Positions 1 to 12,829 of a stretch of DNA of 64,000 bases are shown here, piece after piece. A program made the position numbers and the translations under genes. Within the stretch, counting starts at the first letter, position 1. Each line of letters begins with the position of its first letter. A model generated the notes under the pieces. The model worked only from the letters and a program-made list of their open reading frames with translations. It made no database searches and was not told the origin of the DNA. Where the stretch lies: positions 16,947,752-17,011,751 of the forward strand of contig CM041548.1 in NCBI GenBank assembly GCA_023238725.1, written 5' to 3'. The DNA comes from Scortum barcoo (taxonomy: Eukaryota > Chordata > Actinopteri > Centrarchiformes > Terapontidae).

Positions 1-2623
1 TATTAAGAGAATTTCTCAAAAGGCCAATTTTCCCTTTAGTACCAATTAAAGGTTATCAATTCAATATCAATTCCTCATGATGATGAAAATAGTGAAAACA
101 AGAGTCAAGAGCTCCCGCAAAAGGCCCTTTGCATAAATCACTCCAACTTGTCAACCTTGTACCGCTGCAAACTATTTCTCCCAGCTCACATATTGACAAT
201 TTCCAATCTGAAATTGAGGAGAGGAGCAATTCCAAACTTAACGGAAGCGTCGGTCCTCCCCTTCCTCCAGTGGCCTTGACAGACATGGACACGGCATCTC
301 CACCCGACCGTGAAATAGCCACTTGTGTTTTAGCCCGAACAACTCCATTCCTATGTGACTGTCAGCACACACACACACACACACGCGCTGACTCCTTGAG
401 GCTTTCGTAATCCTGGAGGCCCGACTGTATGTCCCGAAGAACTGATCAATACTATTCAATCTGCTCACAGGTCTTTGCCGCATTAGGCTACAGCCACTAT
501 CCAAACAACGAATGACTGGACACGAGGGGACCCGTGTACAAATGGGATCCCATTAAAACGCAATGGCTCTCAGGGGCGACGCTGACCCCCTTTCCCACTC
601 CCACCCCCCATCGCCCCCGCCAGCTCCAACTGCAGCAGCTATTTTATGCCCCTCTGATTGACAGCTCCCATCCAGGAAAGGAAAGATGTTGTTACCATGA
701 CAACAGCTCATGCTACACCGGTCGCTGATACTAGTTTTTGATAAATATCTCTCCGGTAGACTGAAATCAGCATTAAGAGGTCGTTACACTGGCTACAGGA
801 TTTTATATTGTATTTACACTCATAGACACGGCGAAGAAGACGACAATGAGTCTGAGTAACGGCTGTTTTTGTTTCGTGACAGACACGTGTGCTTTTAAGT
901 GCAGTTAAAATACCCATAATATCAACAGTGAGTGGCCATTGTTCACATTGACAGAGACCTTGAGTTTCTCATTAGAGATAAATAGAACGCAGCACATCTC
1001 CCTAATAGGCCGACAGACAACATTTCCATGATGAGCTTTTTGCGCGTGGCACATCTCCTTTTCTAAACTATTTTCAATATATCTCATCTAAAAATAGTTT
1101 CAAGCAGTGAGATGGAAAGCAGACAAAGCAATAAAGAGTCGGTGATACAGAGGGGAGGAAATGAAAAGAGGCTCTTCTTTTGTTATCTTGCGATGCCTTT
1201 TCTTCTTTTTCTCTCCTCATTAGTGGTGAAGAATTTCGAGTCGAAGCGTCTCTTGGTTTCACGAAGCCCTTTTGCTTTCCCTGCCTCTTTTTTTCCTTTT
1301 CTTATTCAGCCACTCCCTTTGCCTTTGTTTCAGTTTACCTACTGGCACGGTGCTTTCAGGGACACTGAGGGAATTTCCTTCTCACAGTTCACGCCCCCCG
1401 CCCCATCCCCTCCTTTTTTTTTTTTCCAGGTTCTGTTTCATCTCCTTCAGATTACTTTTTCGCAATGACGTCGTTCATTTCGGGGAAGCCAACTTAACCG
1501 TACCTAATATGATGCCAGGTTCGATGTTTATTCCCTTTACTAACTGTTGGTTGTTTTTTTTTTCACAGTGAAGTTCTCTCTACCGTCTAAGGGAGGGATC
1601 CACAGTATGGACAGGGCAAAAAGCAAGAGAAGACGTGGATGCTACGGAGGCGTTGACAAACACCGCTTACGGGATCTATGCACAGAATGAGGGAGAGAAA
1701 GAGCACAAAAACACACACTTTTGTTGTGTATAAAGTCTCGCCGCTGTGGGAACAGTCTGGGGGACATTATGAGGAAGGTTAAGGGAGGGAGAGGTGTAAA
1801 GTAGCGGTCTTGTGGACAGTCATGTTGCTGCTACTAGATGTTCTCAGTGGGGCAGAACCAGGCTCAGCAGTGCACCACAAGTGTACTCATGGGAGAAAAA
1901 TACACATTAAAGTGCTACATTGAAGGAGCTAACATGCCACAAACAGACCAAGAGAGTTTGGATGAATAAAGTGGATTACAGGTGTCACTCTTTACTGTGA
2001 GGGAGGGTGGGTTGATCCCGGATAAGTTGCCTAAAAGCAAATCAGCACGCACACGTGAGTCTATCGTCCATCGATCAAAAGGCAGCGGCGCAGAGATCAT
2101 CTTTGTGTTTGAATGCTTTTAGGAAACCCAGTCAGGCAGCTGTCGAAATCCGGGGTAGGCGATCGTTTGGAGGGCTTGGCCGCCGGCGTGGTTCACGAGA
2201 AGGGAGAGCGAAAGCGGCGCCTGGGAGGAGAGTAGGAGTCGTAGCGTGAGAAGTCTGGCGGAGGTTTGGCTGCAAAGGTCAGAAATGACTGGAGATGGGA
2301 CGCCTGCAATGGAAACTATTGGTCAGATTCCAGGAAGCTGTGAGGGATTGTTTGGACTACAAGGAAACAGCAAGTCAAAACTCGTGGGAGCTTTTCAGGA
2401 GTGGCTGCGAAGATGCCATGATTTTTTTTTTTTCCTTTTTTTTTCCCCTCCAGAGCGGCCTTTTGGCGAAGACGAGGACAGAAAGGTGTGAGGCGGAGAG
2501 CTGCGATTGCTCCACGAAGAAGGTCCGGGAATCACATATTAGGTGGATGTTTTCAAGGCGGTAGGCATCTGTTTCCTTTTGTGACTGGGCAGTCCTCCTC
2601 CGTCAGGCTAAGGTGAAGATGGA
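1..2623. other. Unique non-coding DNA, left end
   Basis: It holds a (CA)n run at about 366-384 and a pyrimidine-rich stretch at about 1176-1440. 880-1060 is AT-rich unique sequence without simple repeats. The open frames of 60-118 codons here are composition artefacts (poly-Phe/Ser/Leu from CT tracts, Thr-His from CA). No exon was recognised. Confidence 0.5.
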
Positions 2624-3115
2624 GTGCACTCCAGAGAGGCTGCATGGGAAAAAAAAGACAAAAGAGATTGGAAAAAGTTAATGAGAGACAGAAAAGAGAG
2701 AGGGGTGGGTGGGGGTAGAGGCGCTCCAGGTTGGGAAGAGGTTGAGAGAAATCAGAAATGGCAAGAAAGAGAAAAAAAGAAAGACGAAAACAGAGGAGCA
2801 AATGGAGAAACAATGACGACCATCACAGGGAGGGGGTGGGGCGGGGTGGGTTGGTGGGCCGCAAAACGAAACTGAGCAGGGTGACGTAGATGCGAGAGGA
2901 AATTAAGAAGTTGAGATCAAACAGGGAAAAAAAGAGAAAGGGCCAAGATAACAAGCATGGGCACAGTGAGGCATAAAAATGGATCAGGGGGATGGAATTA
3001 GAAAAATAGAAGAGAGAGAGAGAGGGGGGGGGGCGAGATAAGAGAGACAGGATAAAAGAGCGAAGCGAAGAGGGAGAGAAGAGGGGGAGGACGCATAAAA
3101 AGAGAGGAGACATAA
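2624..3115 (+). repeat. Long purine-rich (GA-rich) tract on the plus strand
   Basis: For nearly 500 bp the plus strand is strongly dominated by G and A, with few interruptions and a run of ten G near 3025. Such polypurine-polypyrimidine tracts can form triplex (H-DNA). The open minus frames across it are artefacts of the low complexity. Confidence 0.8.
2832..2850 (+). other. G-quadruplex motif
   Basis: GGGGGTGGGGCGGGGTGGG has four G-runs of at least three separated by single-base loops, the most stable class of canonical intramolecular quadruplex pattern. It sits inside the purine tract, on the template strand if samd12 transcription crosses it. Confidence 0.8.
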
Positions 3116-3734
3116 TTATAAAATGGCACGAGAAAATCAATGCGGCGAGCATCATTGTGCTTGCAGGCGCCGTACAAAGGGAGGTGGAGAGCGGCAGTGT
3201 GTCCATCAAACGCATGCACACACGTCACACATGTCAATGTCACGCACACACACACACACACACAGAAGCATTTCAGATTCGGAGTGAAGACCAGGAGGAT
3301 GAGTCAGGCAGATGAAGCGGAGAGAGACAAGTGACATTTAGAGCTCAGTCGGAGCATGTGATGACAAGGCACAAAGATACATGCCAGGCCCGACTCTGAC
3401 AACAGCTTGTGTGTGTGTGTATAAGGGAGTGTGTGTGCATATGTGTGTGTGTGTGGATGTAGAGCTCGGTGCGAGAGATTTGTGATTTTATATTTTATTC
3501 TATTCAACTGCAGAAGCTGAAACTCGGGGCAGAGAGGCGAAACAGAGCTGAGAATCCATATTAATATTTTGGGGCCACGGTAAAGGAAAAGTATGAGGAA
3601 AAAGTCTGCCGATACACTTTGCTGAAGTAAAAGTACAGATGGCACAATAAAAATACTCCATTATTTTGCGATACACTAATAAGATGTAACAAGCGGTACA
3701 TTGCATCAAATTAGACAAAAACCTAAAATAATAC
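3116..3734. repeat. CA and GT microsatellites with a repeat fragment
   Basis: A (CA)n run lies at 3245-3263 and an interrupted GT run at about 3408-3454. At about 3620-3700 the phrases gaagtaaaagtacag and aaaatactccatta resemble the common fish repeat built around 'acttaagtaaaagta' (see 40145-40235 and 54614-54690). This is a weak, decayed match. Confidence 0.6.
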
Positions 3735-4100
3735 TTTCTTTATTAGACAGTAAACAAACACATTTATACACTAATTAGACACCATACACCTAAATTATGC
3801 GCTAATCAGAGACCACTTATAATACCATATTTGACCCAAAATATACTGAGACACTATTTTACCAAATTATATTGTAATTGGAAACCAAAAAGGAGATCCT
3901 AATACATTATTAGACACCATTTAACAAGATCATAGTCTAATTAGAAATAAAATACAATGCAATACAATGCTATCAGATCCAAGATATGCTACAGCTAGAC
4001 ACTACACCAAACACTTACTACCAAATCATCGTGTAATTAGATACCAACATGGGCCTATGATAGCTTAATTAGACAACACAGGCTGTAATTAGACAAATGT
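3735..4100. repeat. Degenerate minisatellite, unit about 31-32 bp
   Basis: The core aattagac or close variants recurs at about 3741, 3773, 3804, 3845, 3876, 3908, 3939, 3971, 3993, 4035, 4067 and 4087. Most steps are 31 or 32 bp, one is 41 and one pair (22 then 42) sums to 64, as expected after small indels. Units read roughly as taattagacaccat followed by an A/T-rich part often containing accaaat. The array is too diverged to look like simple repeats at first glance. No coding or array-processing function is suggested. Confidence 0.75.
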
Positions 4101-5392
4101 AATGACATTATATTGGGCATAGCCCTTATAAAAGTCAGACAAAACACAGAGAGCTCACAGGACAATACATTTATTTGGGTTTTATTTCACTTTCCTGCAG
4201 AATCATTTGCTCATTAGAGGAAAAATGTGCAATAAACTGAAGTCAGACCACATCTGGGCACACAAGTCCCTCATAGAGTCCCCTAGAGTTTGCAGGTATA
4301 CTGCAGCCTATTTACTTTCTCGATGCTCAACTCCAACACCAGAAGAGACCGCAAAAGAGCAGAAGAAGTACTGTATTTTACAGAAATATATGCACTTACA
4401 GCATCAAAATAATCCCCCATGGTGAATATATCATTATTACATTGATAGTATTGTTGCATCAATGTGCAAGAGGTATCCTACTTTCTCAGTAGTTCTCAGC
4501 CTTAAATCAATTTGAAGTGGTTGCATGATGATTAATGGGAGAAAATTCTGGTCCACAAATATGTATTCATTTGGCTTATTCTCTGATCTTTGATTTTTAG
4601 AAATATTGAAGAATTTTATTTCTTTGTGCCTCAAATGTTTTTTTTTATGATCTCATTAAAGGAGAAATTTGTAGGTAATTTGTGTGCAACTGCAAACAAC
4701 TCATACTGCAGACATCTGAAATCAGGAGACACCTCTTCTGATCCGACGCCACCATCATCGCAGCAACATCACCTTTCACAACCTTTACAGTGACTGTCAT
4801 AAAAAATATCTCTGCTCTAATGAAGTGATAACGCCATGGTTAAGGGAAACATCGTCGTGTCGGTCAAAATGATATCGTCGCTTTTGTCAGGAAAGCTTCG
4901 TCACGGTTCGGTAACAATGCATTAAAAAACTGTTCAGTGTTAGGTGAAAAGATCTCCGTGCCCATCCAACAAGCCTGACGTCCTCCCTCTGCAGACATTG
5001 TTGCTCAATAACACTGTCATTACTTCCTCCTTTGCTCCAGTCCATATTGATGTGGTCTTTGTCACCTGGACATAAACACATGCTTGTGTTGGGACACTTG
5101 AAATGACTGATGCTGTACCTCTTGGGACGAAGGTCTTATTTATGTATTTTATCATGTAAAAGAAAGTAGGTAAGTTTAAACAGGAATACTCACATACTTC
5201 TAAATTGGACTTAAGTACAGTACCTAAATAAATGCAATCCGTCAAATTCCACCTTGTCTTGGCGATTATTAGACACACACACATACAGACACAGCCATGC
5301 AAATTATCCACGTAATACTCATCATCAGTATTGGCAAACACTGCAACGCATCAAGCTATTTCTGCTTAAAAGCATGTAAACACCATGTCAGC
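4101..5392. other. AT-rich unique DNA
   Basis: No exon or clear mobile element. The words aattggacttaagtacagta and cctaaataaatg near 5200-5235 recall the 'acttaagtac' fish repeat, but the match is too short to call. Confidence 0.5.
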
Positions 5393-5393
5393 C

Positions 5394-5420
5394 CACACAC
5401 ACACACACACACACACACAC
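5394..5420. repeat. (CA)n microsatellite
   Basis: About 13 uninterrupted CA units. Further CA runs lie at 5621-5632 and 5791-5810. The 156-codon plus frame at 5385-5855 is rich in Thr-His only because it crosses these runs. Confidence 0.95.
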
Positions 5421-5820
5421 TCCTTGTTAACTGTATTAGTGCCAGGGCTTATCAGTGTAGCGGGACCACACACACCACAAAGGACTGAAATTCATTACAG
5501 TCGTAGGAGGGCCTTGACAAGCTGTCAGCATGTTCGAAAGATTCTTCAAATCCCCCTCCCCCCTCTGTCTTTGAGAATGGCACGGGAATACTCAGGGCTC
5601 GGCTATCTGTTTCCTCACGCACACACACACACAGAGGAACGTCTCCTGGTCTACGTCTTAATTTCAAGGATAGTTTGCACACGTACACGGCTACAAATTT
5701 ACAGCGTCATACAAACACAGAAAACTCTGCTCCGAGTCTTAATTTCATGGGTAGTTTACATTGGCTCTCTCTCTCTCACATGCACACTAACACACACACA
5801 CACACACACATGCAGTTACA

Positions 5821-7213
5821 CACACACTTATTTTGAGTTACACACATTATTTTGAGGTAGCGCTGAATAGAGAGCAGGCCCAGAGGTGCAGTTCTGTGAC
5901 ATACTCTGTATTTCCAATTTATGTCGGAGTCACTACGCTTCTCTTGGCTGCCACTATGCACACCCGAAAACCCCTTCACAGAGCACTCTCTACATCTTAA
6001 TATTAAGGATGGTTTGCTGTTATGGCTGTGGTTACACACCGATGGGAAAACATTTTTGGATGATCAAGGAGATCACTGTTGTCATAAACCATGCACAACA
6101 ATAAAAGCCTGGATGCTGGAAACATATTTTGCAATCTGGTTGAACAGTTAAGTAGCAGAGAAGTACGATCATCCTTTACGCCGGCTCTGTTTCCGTCTTC
6201 AAGGACAGAAAAGGGCAAATTACTCTGGAAAATCTTTTCTTTAACATAATTACTATAATCTGCCAAACCTAAATTAAACAGACCAGCGTGTGAATGTCTC
6301 TCTGACTTGAGTGTGAAGTGTGCTCCAGCGTCTGACAGAGAATTACGATTTCGACATGTTTCTGTGGTGTGTAATTGCCTGTGTGTGTGTGTGTGTGAAT
6401 GAGAGAACACTCGGTTTGTCTCCAGTTATTAAACTAACCAATTACAAGGCCCACTCATCACGTTTACGTCCCAAACAAAGGGGGAGTTGATCTATTATTA
6501 ATGCACTGTTCTGCAGCGTAATTCACACATGGATTTGGTCTCATACCCATACGTTCACACATGAATGCTTGCCTCACACCCACACACACACACACACACA
6601 CACACAATGCACACAATGTAATGCTCCTGTTGCCTGCAGCAGTGGCTCCGTCTCATGTGTCACCGGTACGAATGATGAATGTGATTTGCCAGTATTAACA
6701 GATGAGCGGCTTTTCAGAGACAGGTAGTAAAACGTCCGGATCATCAGAATCTCTCTCTCTCTCTCGTCCTGCCATGTTCCACTCCCACGTTCATATCTCT
6801 TTCTCTCCCCCCTCTCTATCCGAGGCTCTCACCCGTGCATTTGTAATCAGGCCTGTCTCGCTTGTTTAATCCGAGCACACCTCAGCGTGCAGCCGCATCT
6901 GCCACCTCTCCACTGCGCATCATGTCTTGCAGTAAAAATTGCACTGATTATGTCCGTCCAGGCTTTAAGTATCTCTTTCTATGGGCCCGGATCAAGGCTT
7001 TACCTGGCGGTGCGTCTCTGACAGGTTTAGATGTGCTTGTAAAGAATAAGGCTGAAAAAATACTATATTTTTCTAACACCAAAAAAAAAAAAAAACCCAC
7101 ACACAACCCAACATGCCCCTGAACAAATATTGCTGTGTAGACAAAGCCTAGTAAATCACACTTCTCTGCGCCATAGACATCCAATCTTTTGTCCAAAAAT
7201 TATTAACAAGTCC
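5821..7213. other. Unique DNA with CA, GT and CT microsatellites
   Basis: (GT)n lies at 6381-6397, (CA)n at 6581-6606, and a short CT run at about 6752-6765. A poly-A run lies at 7080-7094. No exon recognised. Confidence 0.6.
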
Positions 7214-7640
7214 ACAGCCACGCCAGCGGCTCAGTGTGGCCGCAATTAGGCACAGTGGTGCTTTGAGCTAAACGCTAACAAAGCCAGCGTGCAAACATCC
7301 TCACAATGACATTATTAATGTCCTGATGTGAAGCAGGTTTAATGTTTAATATGTTCACTATCTTAGTTTAGTGTGTTGGCATGCTAACATTTGTCATTTG
7401 ACTCTAAACTGTACAGCTGAGGATGATGGGAATATCCTTAGTTCTGCAGGTATTTGATGGAAAATCAAAGTTTTGGACAAACAGAGATAATGACTTGATG
7501 ATTACAATTCATTCACCAGGGACTCATTCTACATACATACATTCTTTAGCTGTTTTTGAATAAATACTAAATAAATACTAAAAGTGTCATCCTTCTGGTG
7601 GCTCCACAGGAAAAGTCAGGGCATCACAAAAGTAACAGAC
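7214..7640 (+). repeat. Interspersed fish repeat, family A, copy 1
   Basis: The landmarks ctttgagctaaacgctaaca, ttggcatgctaacatttg, gtacagctgaggatgatggg, gcaggtatttgatgg and aaaagtcagggcatcac appear in the order I know from an extremely abundant percomorph repeat. It is non-coding and moderately diverged. A second copy lies at 42433-42785. The superfamily is not determined here; no terminal repeats or target duplications were identified. Confidence 0.75.
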
Positions 7641-8464
7641 ATTTCGCTTCTCTTCTCTTGGACCAAAATTGTGGATCAACCAACCGACCAAGCCCTGTCC
7701 TGAAAACCAAGCTGCTAGCATGGCAAAAAAACACAAATTGAGACGCCTTTGCACCGGGCATTTGTCTTTACCATTAACATGATTCATTATGAGTGAAATC
7801 CACAAAGACCATCCTGCTGCTATGAATACTACTATACTACTAAAAGATTTTACATTGATCTGCAGTTGAAAATTGACCAACAAATGCACAATTTATTCAT
7901 TGAACTATATTAGACATTTTTTTATTTTTTTTATCAAAAGATCTCTATTAGAGAGAATAGCTGAGTGCCACAGACAAGGTAATGAGGTTGGAAAGTGTTG
8001 TGAGGTTGGCGAACAAATTGGATTTGGTGTTCATTCATTGCAGTTGTTGACAATAAGCAATGTTGCTCGGGTTGAATACATTAATGTACTGTTATTGTAC
8101 TGTGCTGCTGTACTACTATTATAGAGGCACAGTGGAAGGTTGTGTTGTGGTTGTCACAAGCAAAATCCTGGCCTTCAGGAATAGTGGTCAAGGAGACAGA
8201 AAGAAACCAGGGTCAAGATGTGCTTATCTTACCAAACTAGGATGGGGGCTGGGAGATAATCACTCTTGTCTGTGAGGTAACAAGTCTTTCATTCAACACA
8301 GTAGAAAGTGAAATCCTGTTGAGAATGGAGTCTGTGAGCTCAGAGACAAAGTTCACACATTGCAAAATTTGACAAGCCTCGCCACCATTAATCACCCGCA
8401 ACAAGTAAGACATGTACAAAATCGATGATCAGACCAGAAAGTAACTCAGCCAACACTCCTTCAG
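7641..8464. other. Unique AT-rich DNA, nothing recognised
   Basis: No exon, mobile element or long simple repeat seen. Confidence 0.5.
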
Positions 8465-8720
8465 AGCAGAGGTTCTCAAACTTTTTGGCTCATGACCCTT
8501 TAAAATGAAGCACATGACTACGTATCACAGGTTATGGCCTCAGCGTGGAGTTTGTAAACACTTCAAGGAAAGCCGGATTGTTCTTCTGAGATTGTTTCAT
8601 TTGAAGGATTTGGCTGAGGCTTAAAGTGGAAAAGGATTTCACAAACAAAAACTCCAGGAAAAAAAGAAATAGCTGATTCCATTTGATGTATCAAGCATCT
8701 TTGAGGGTGTCACAGTTGTG
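8465..8720 (+). repeat. Interspersed fish repeat, family E ('ttctcaaactttttggctc')
   Basis: It begins with ggttctcaaactttttggct and catgaccctttaaaatg, and continues through gaaggatttggctgaggc. These phrases are typical of a widespread short vertebrate repeat whose start reads 'gtggttcccaaactttttggc'. It is probably a decayed non-autonomous DNA transposon. The right boundary is uncertain. Confidence 0.65.
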
Positions 8721-10340
8721 TTTGTTCACATGAGAACATGTACTACGTTTGTCATCCGAATGATGCATCAAGAATGTCGGTGTTGTGCGAATCGGCAAAA
8801 CCCCAGACTGCGCATTCGGTGACAACTTTCTGTCTTACAACGCCAAAGTTTTGAACAAATTTCAGCTATTTCCTGCAAATTGTGACGTGTGGAATCATCC
8901 TATATGAACGCAGGAATGCTGGACTGGATGAAAGATGGAAAAGGCAGCCAAAATCTTAACATGAGAAACTGAAATAAAAGTAAAAAAATAGAACATAAAT
9001 ATAACCCAACATGACACCAATCACCTACAAGTCATAATTTCCACGAGGCACTGGGTAATGATCATGTTGGTTGCTGAAGGTTAACTTCAACGTCATCACA
9101 TGCTCTTGTGTGTAATTAGTTTTCTGTGCGACTTGCAGTTTTAAAAAAGAACCATAAACTTGAATGTGGTGACCACTATGAAGAGGTAAAGTCTCTGCAC
9201 CAATAGAAGAATGCTTATTATTTATATATTGATTCAAATCAGTCTGACCCAAAGTTGACCAGCAGTAGTTTGTTGAAACTGAGCTGTCACGACTGCTATG
9301 GGCTTAGATAATTAATCTTAAGTGAGATTTTGGATGGGTTAACCCTTTAACCTTCTGCTTAACCATTTGATGGAGCACATTTGGACTCACCATATCTTAC
9401 TGAAAAACATTGTTTACTCAATTTAACCAGTTTCAGCCATCTCTGCCACTCGGTTGAGGTACATTAAAAAAGTAAACTAAACTAGACGTCACAGTGTTCT
9501 GAAATAGTATGCAGAGAAAGTTAGTCTCCTCACAGGTAATTAGTTAGCAAGAACAAAAGCACTCCTGACATGAGGCCTCTGTTTGCTGTAATTTCCAAAG
9601 GTAAGCTAATATTTTTAAAATATTATCATGTCTAAGGACTTGCTGAACATAACTTGTGTAACTTGAAACATAAAAAGAAAGACTAAAAAGGGTTTACTGA
9701 AGTTATGAAGCGACATCTCAACCGTTTGGTAGAGGCCAAAATTTAGCTTTGGGATCTGTTCATAAAAAATAAAATATTGATTGTTGCTATTAGTGCCCCA
9801 AGGAAATAAAAAATATATTAAAAATATGTTTTCATTGCTTTTTTCTTGATGAGGGTGTTAAAGGATTAAGAAGGGCCACTGACACACACATGTACGCACA
9901 GATGCATACATGCCACTATATATCTATACATGCAGAGGGCAGAGTATATGTGCAGAGTTATGAGCCTCTGTGGTGCTCAGATAAGGTTCAGAGAGCCTCG
10001 TCTCCCAGCGTGTGTTCAAAATAGGTCATCTTATTCTGCGATTCCAGGCAAGCGCGCCTGCTTCTTTTCCTGCCCTGATTTCAACAACATAAACAACTGA
10101 CGGGAAGTTTCCCTTCCCTCCTCCCCCTCCTCTCTCTCCATCTATCTCTTTAAAGCGGCGCTCCTCATCAGCGTAACCCAGTGAGGTTAAGTAAATAAGT
10201 CTATTTTATGCAGAGCAAGAGACAGAGGCATGGTAGTTCTCAAAGTGCTTGTATTTTGGTATTCTAACTTGTGTCAAGTTGGATTTGTTTGTTACTGTGC
10301 CTTTTTCAGTGCCACCTGCCACCACCACCAAAATGTACAC
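8721..10340. other. Unique non-coding DNA
   Basis: Mostly AT-rich sequence. At about 9340 ttaaccctttaacc resembles the left end of the TTAA-bounded element at 22077, but no partner end was found. A pyrimidine-rich patch lies at about 10110-10150. No exon recognised. Confidence 0.5.
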
Positions 10341-10342
10341 AG

Positions 10343-10387
10343 ACACACACACACACACACAAATATACACACACACACACACACACA
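10343..10387. repeat. Compound (CA)n microsatellite
   Basis: Two CA runs (10343-10360 and 10367-10387) separated by a short aaatata interruption. Confidence 0.95.
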
Positions 10388-12554
10388 GCTTGCTTCCATG
10401 TTTCAGCTTCCTTTAGCTGCTCGGCGGGGGGACTGTCAAACTAAGCTCAGTACCGTTTCTTTACTGTGCTGCTCTATCACGCAGGATATCTCTCCTGACA
10501 CAGAGCTGTCACTGCCTTCAGGGCTTAAAGATGGCAATGCAAAGGAGCAAAAAGTGGAACAGTAAAAAAACAAGCCCCTCATTTATTCCCGCGCACGTAT
10601 GCATGTATCTGTATGTGTGTGCGCGTCTACGTGGGTGAAAGCAGCGTGGCTGTACGTGTGGAAATTTCTGTGGATACTCCTTCAGGTAATTCATGGTGTT
10701 TAACAGGAGAGCGAGACATCCTGGTTTTACTATGATGATATTACTGGTGCGGGTAGCCCCAGGGCTTTAGCAGCATCTCTGGTGGTTGCTGGTTTTCAAA
10801 CATGGCCACGGTTGTAATATTTCATCATCATAAATCACAAGGAATAGCGATGATGCTGCATTTTCTCGCACCTAAATGTGTTTCTGTTGAACGGAAACAG
10901 CAACATTTATCTGTTGTATTGGTCAAGCATTTTAGGAAATACACATATTTGCTGACTTGTCTCGAGATAGATGATCGATACCACTCCAGAAAGTCACTGT
11001 ACCTGGATATGAAATGGTCATTGTTGTTTTTATAGGGACATATGTGATGTTTAATAGTGAGTTTTGGAGGTGATGGTAGGTGGTTTTTGTCATCTCTGGA
11101 CAGAGCCTAGCTGTTTCCTGCAATTTCCCCTCTTAAGTTAAGCTAACAGCCCATCTGAAGCATCATATTTACCTCACATATATGAAAGTAGCATCAATCT
11201 TCCCATTTCCCCAAATTTTGAACTCTTTCCCTGCAAGATTTTTGGATGCTCAGTCATGGTTTGTTTTTCTAGCTGGCTACGGTAGTTTTGGGCGTTTTTG
11301 CCTTACTGTCAATGCTCAGTTATCTATCTCTTTCATTTCTGCAGTTGCATCCTTGTGAGGTTTGTTGGGTATTATATTAAAAAAAAAACTGTTTGTGCTA
11401 CTGTTAGTTCCACAAAATATTCTTAATTCAATCCAAAAGTCAATTCCATCCTCTTGTAAACTGGAAACTCTGTGGACGACATCCTGCGGCCTTCAAAAGC
11501 AGATGGAATTTGTTCAGTTGTCATGGCAATGCCTCAGTAGTAATCCCGTGACCTAACTAAAGAATCGAACAAACATTCGCTTTTGAAGGCCATGAGATGT
11601 GGCTGAAAGCTCGGGAAAAATTTCCAGCTTTATTTTTTTTTTGTTTTTTTTTCGTGAAACTGTCTCCCCACTGTGCTTCTAGATTACCTGCTCCACCTTT
11701 TCAAGCTTCTCCAGTGGTGTGAAGATTTACCACTTTCCTCTGTTCTGCCACTGAAAACTCAACATCTCTGGGTCTGAAAGAAGATGTCAGCTTGGACACT
11801 TTGGAAAGTGTGATGGACATTTTTACACAATTTCCCAACGTGTTAAAGACCAAATGGATAATTGACAATCAAAAATATAATCAACAACTGATAACAACAT
11901 AATTGTTAGTTATTGCATTATAGTTTTACACACAAACATACCCACACACACACACATATATATATAAATCTTGGAGGTAGAGAGAGAGGAGAAGAGGCAC
12001 ATGGACACGGTGAGTGAGAGAACTATGAACTGCCCTCAGCTCTCAGGTTCCTGTTGACACTGATAAATACCTGAGGAATGGGACACAGTTGAGAGCTTGG
12101 CTACGCCAGTCATTAACCTTGTGAAACCTCAGCCCGTGCTGGTGATTAACGACATCCCATTATGCGCTATTAAGCAGCGGCAGGAGGAGGGTCCCCTCTG
12201 CCGTACCAAAACAGCACAACGCTGCCAAAGAACTGCGGCATCTTAGAGCAACTTTCCCCGAGCCTGACAGCAGCATCTCCCACAGGGACCGGACAATAAT
12301 AATAAAAAAAAAAAATCCAGACCTTAACAACCTTAGCCGTACATCCGCTAAGAAAGATTTGTTTGCAAGTTGCCAAGTGACCCACTGCGGCCTAATATCC
12401 TCTGACTGCTGCTTCTTTGCGTGCCACTTACATGTTTCCCCTCCCTGTCTTGTTCAAAGGTCCGTTATTGTTTATTACAATAGGACTCAGCGGAGTCCCC
12501 GTAGAGGGCTCAGTGATAAGCAAAATACTCCGACACAGAAAGGAGGCTTTTACC
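10388..12554. other. Unique non-coding DNA
   Basis: A CA-to-TA compound run lies at about 11944-11967. Poly-T patches lie at 11630-11652. No exon or mobile element recognised. Confidence 0.5.
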
Positions 12555-12745
12555 ATATGAAAGGCACGGGGAGAAAAGAAAGAGAAAAATGAAGAAGGGA
12601 ACGGGGAAACGGATAAAGCGAGAAAAGACAGAGGTGTGGGGACAGGGGTGGAGATGCGGGGAGTGGAGGATGTGTGTGTGTGTGTGAGGGAAAAAGAGGG
12701 AGAGAGGGAAGAGAGGCCGGGGTGGGCGGGAGGGGGAGATAAAGG
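12555..12745 (+). repeat. Purine-rich tract
   Basis: The plus strand is dominated by G and A, with a short GT run at 12673-12686. Open frames over it are low-complexity artefacts. Confidence 0.7.
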
Positions 12746-12829
12746 CAGAGCTGTATTCCCTGATGTGGCTGCTGTGTGTTGGCACTTTGCAGCTCCTGCT
12801 CCGAGGATTACTGCATTTACACTTCAGCT

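Noticed and set aside
3735..4100. CRISPR-like regular spacing
   Set aside because: Units are contiguous, diverged and lack identical repeats with unique spacers; the genome is eukaryotic. Called a minisatellite instead.
5385..5855. 156-codon plus-strand open frame
   Set aside because: It is Thr-His rich because it crosses three CA microsatellites. No domain, splice context or start signal.
9336..9880. Another TTAA/CCCTTTAA-bounded element
   Set aside because: The left-end wording is present at about 9340, but no matching right end or interior similarity to the 22077 copy was found.
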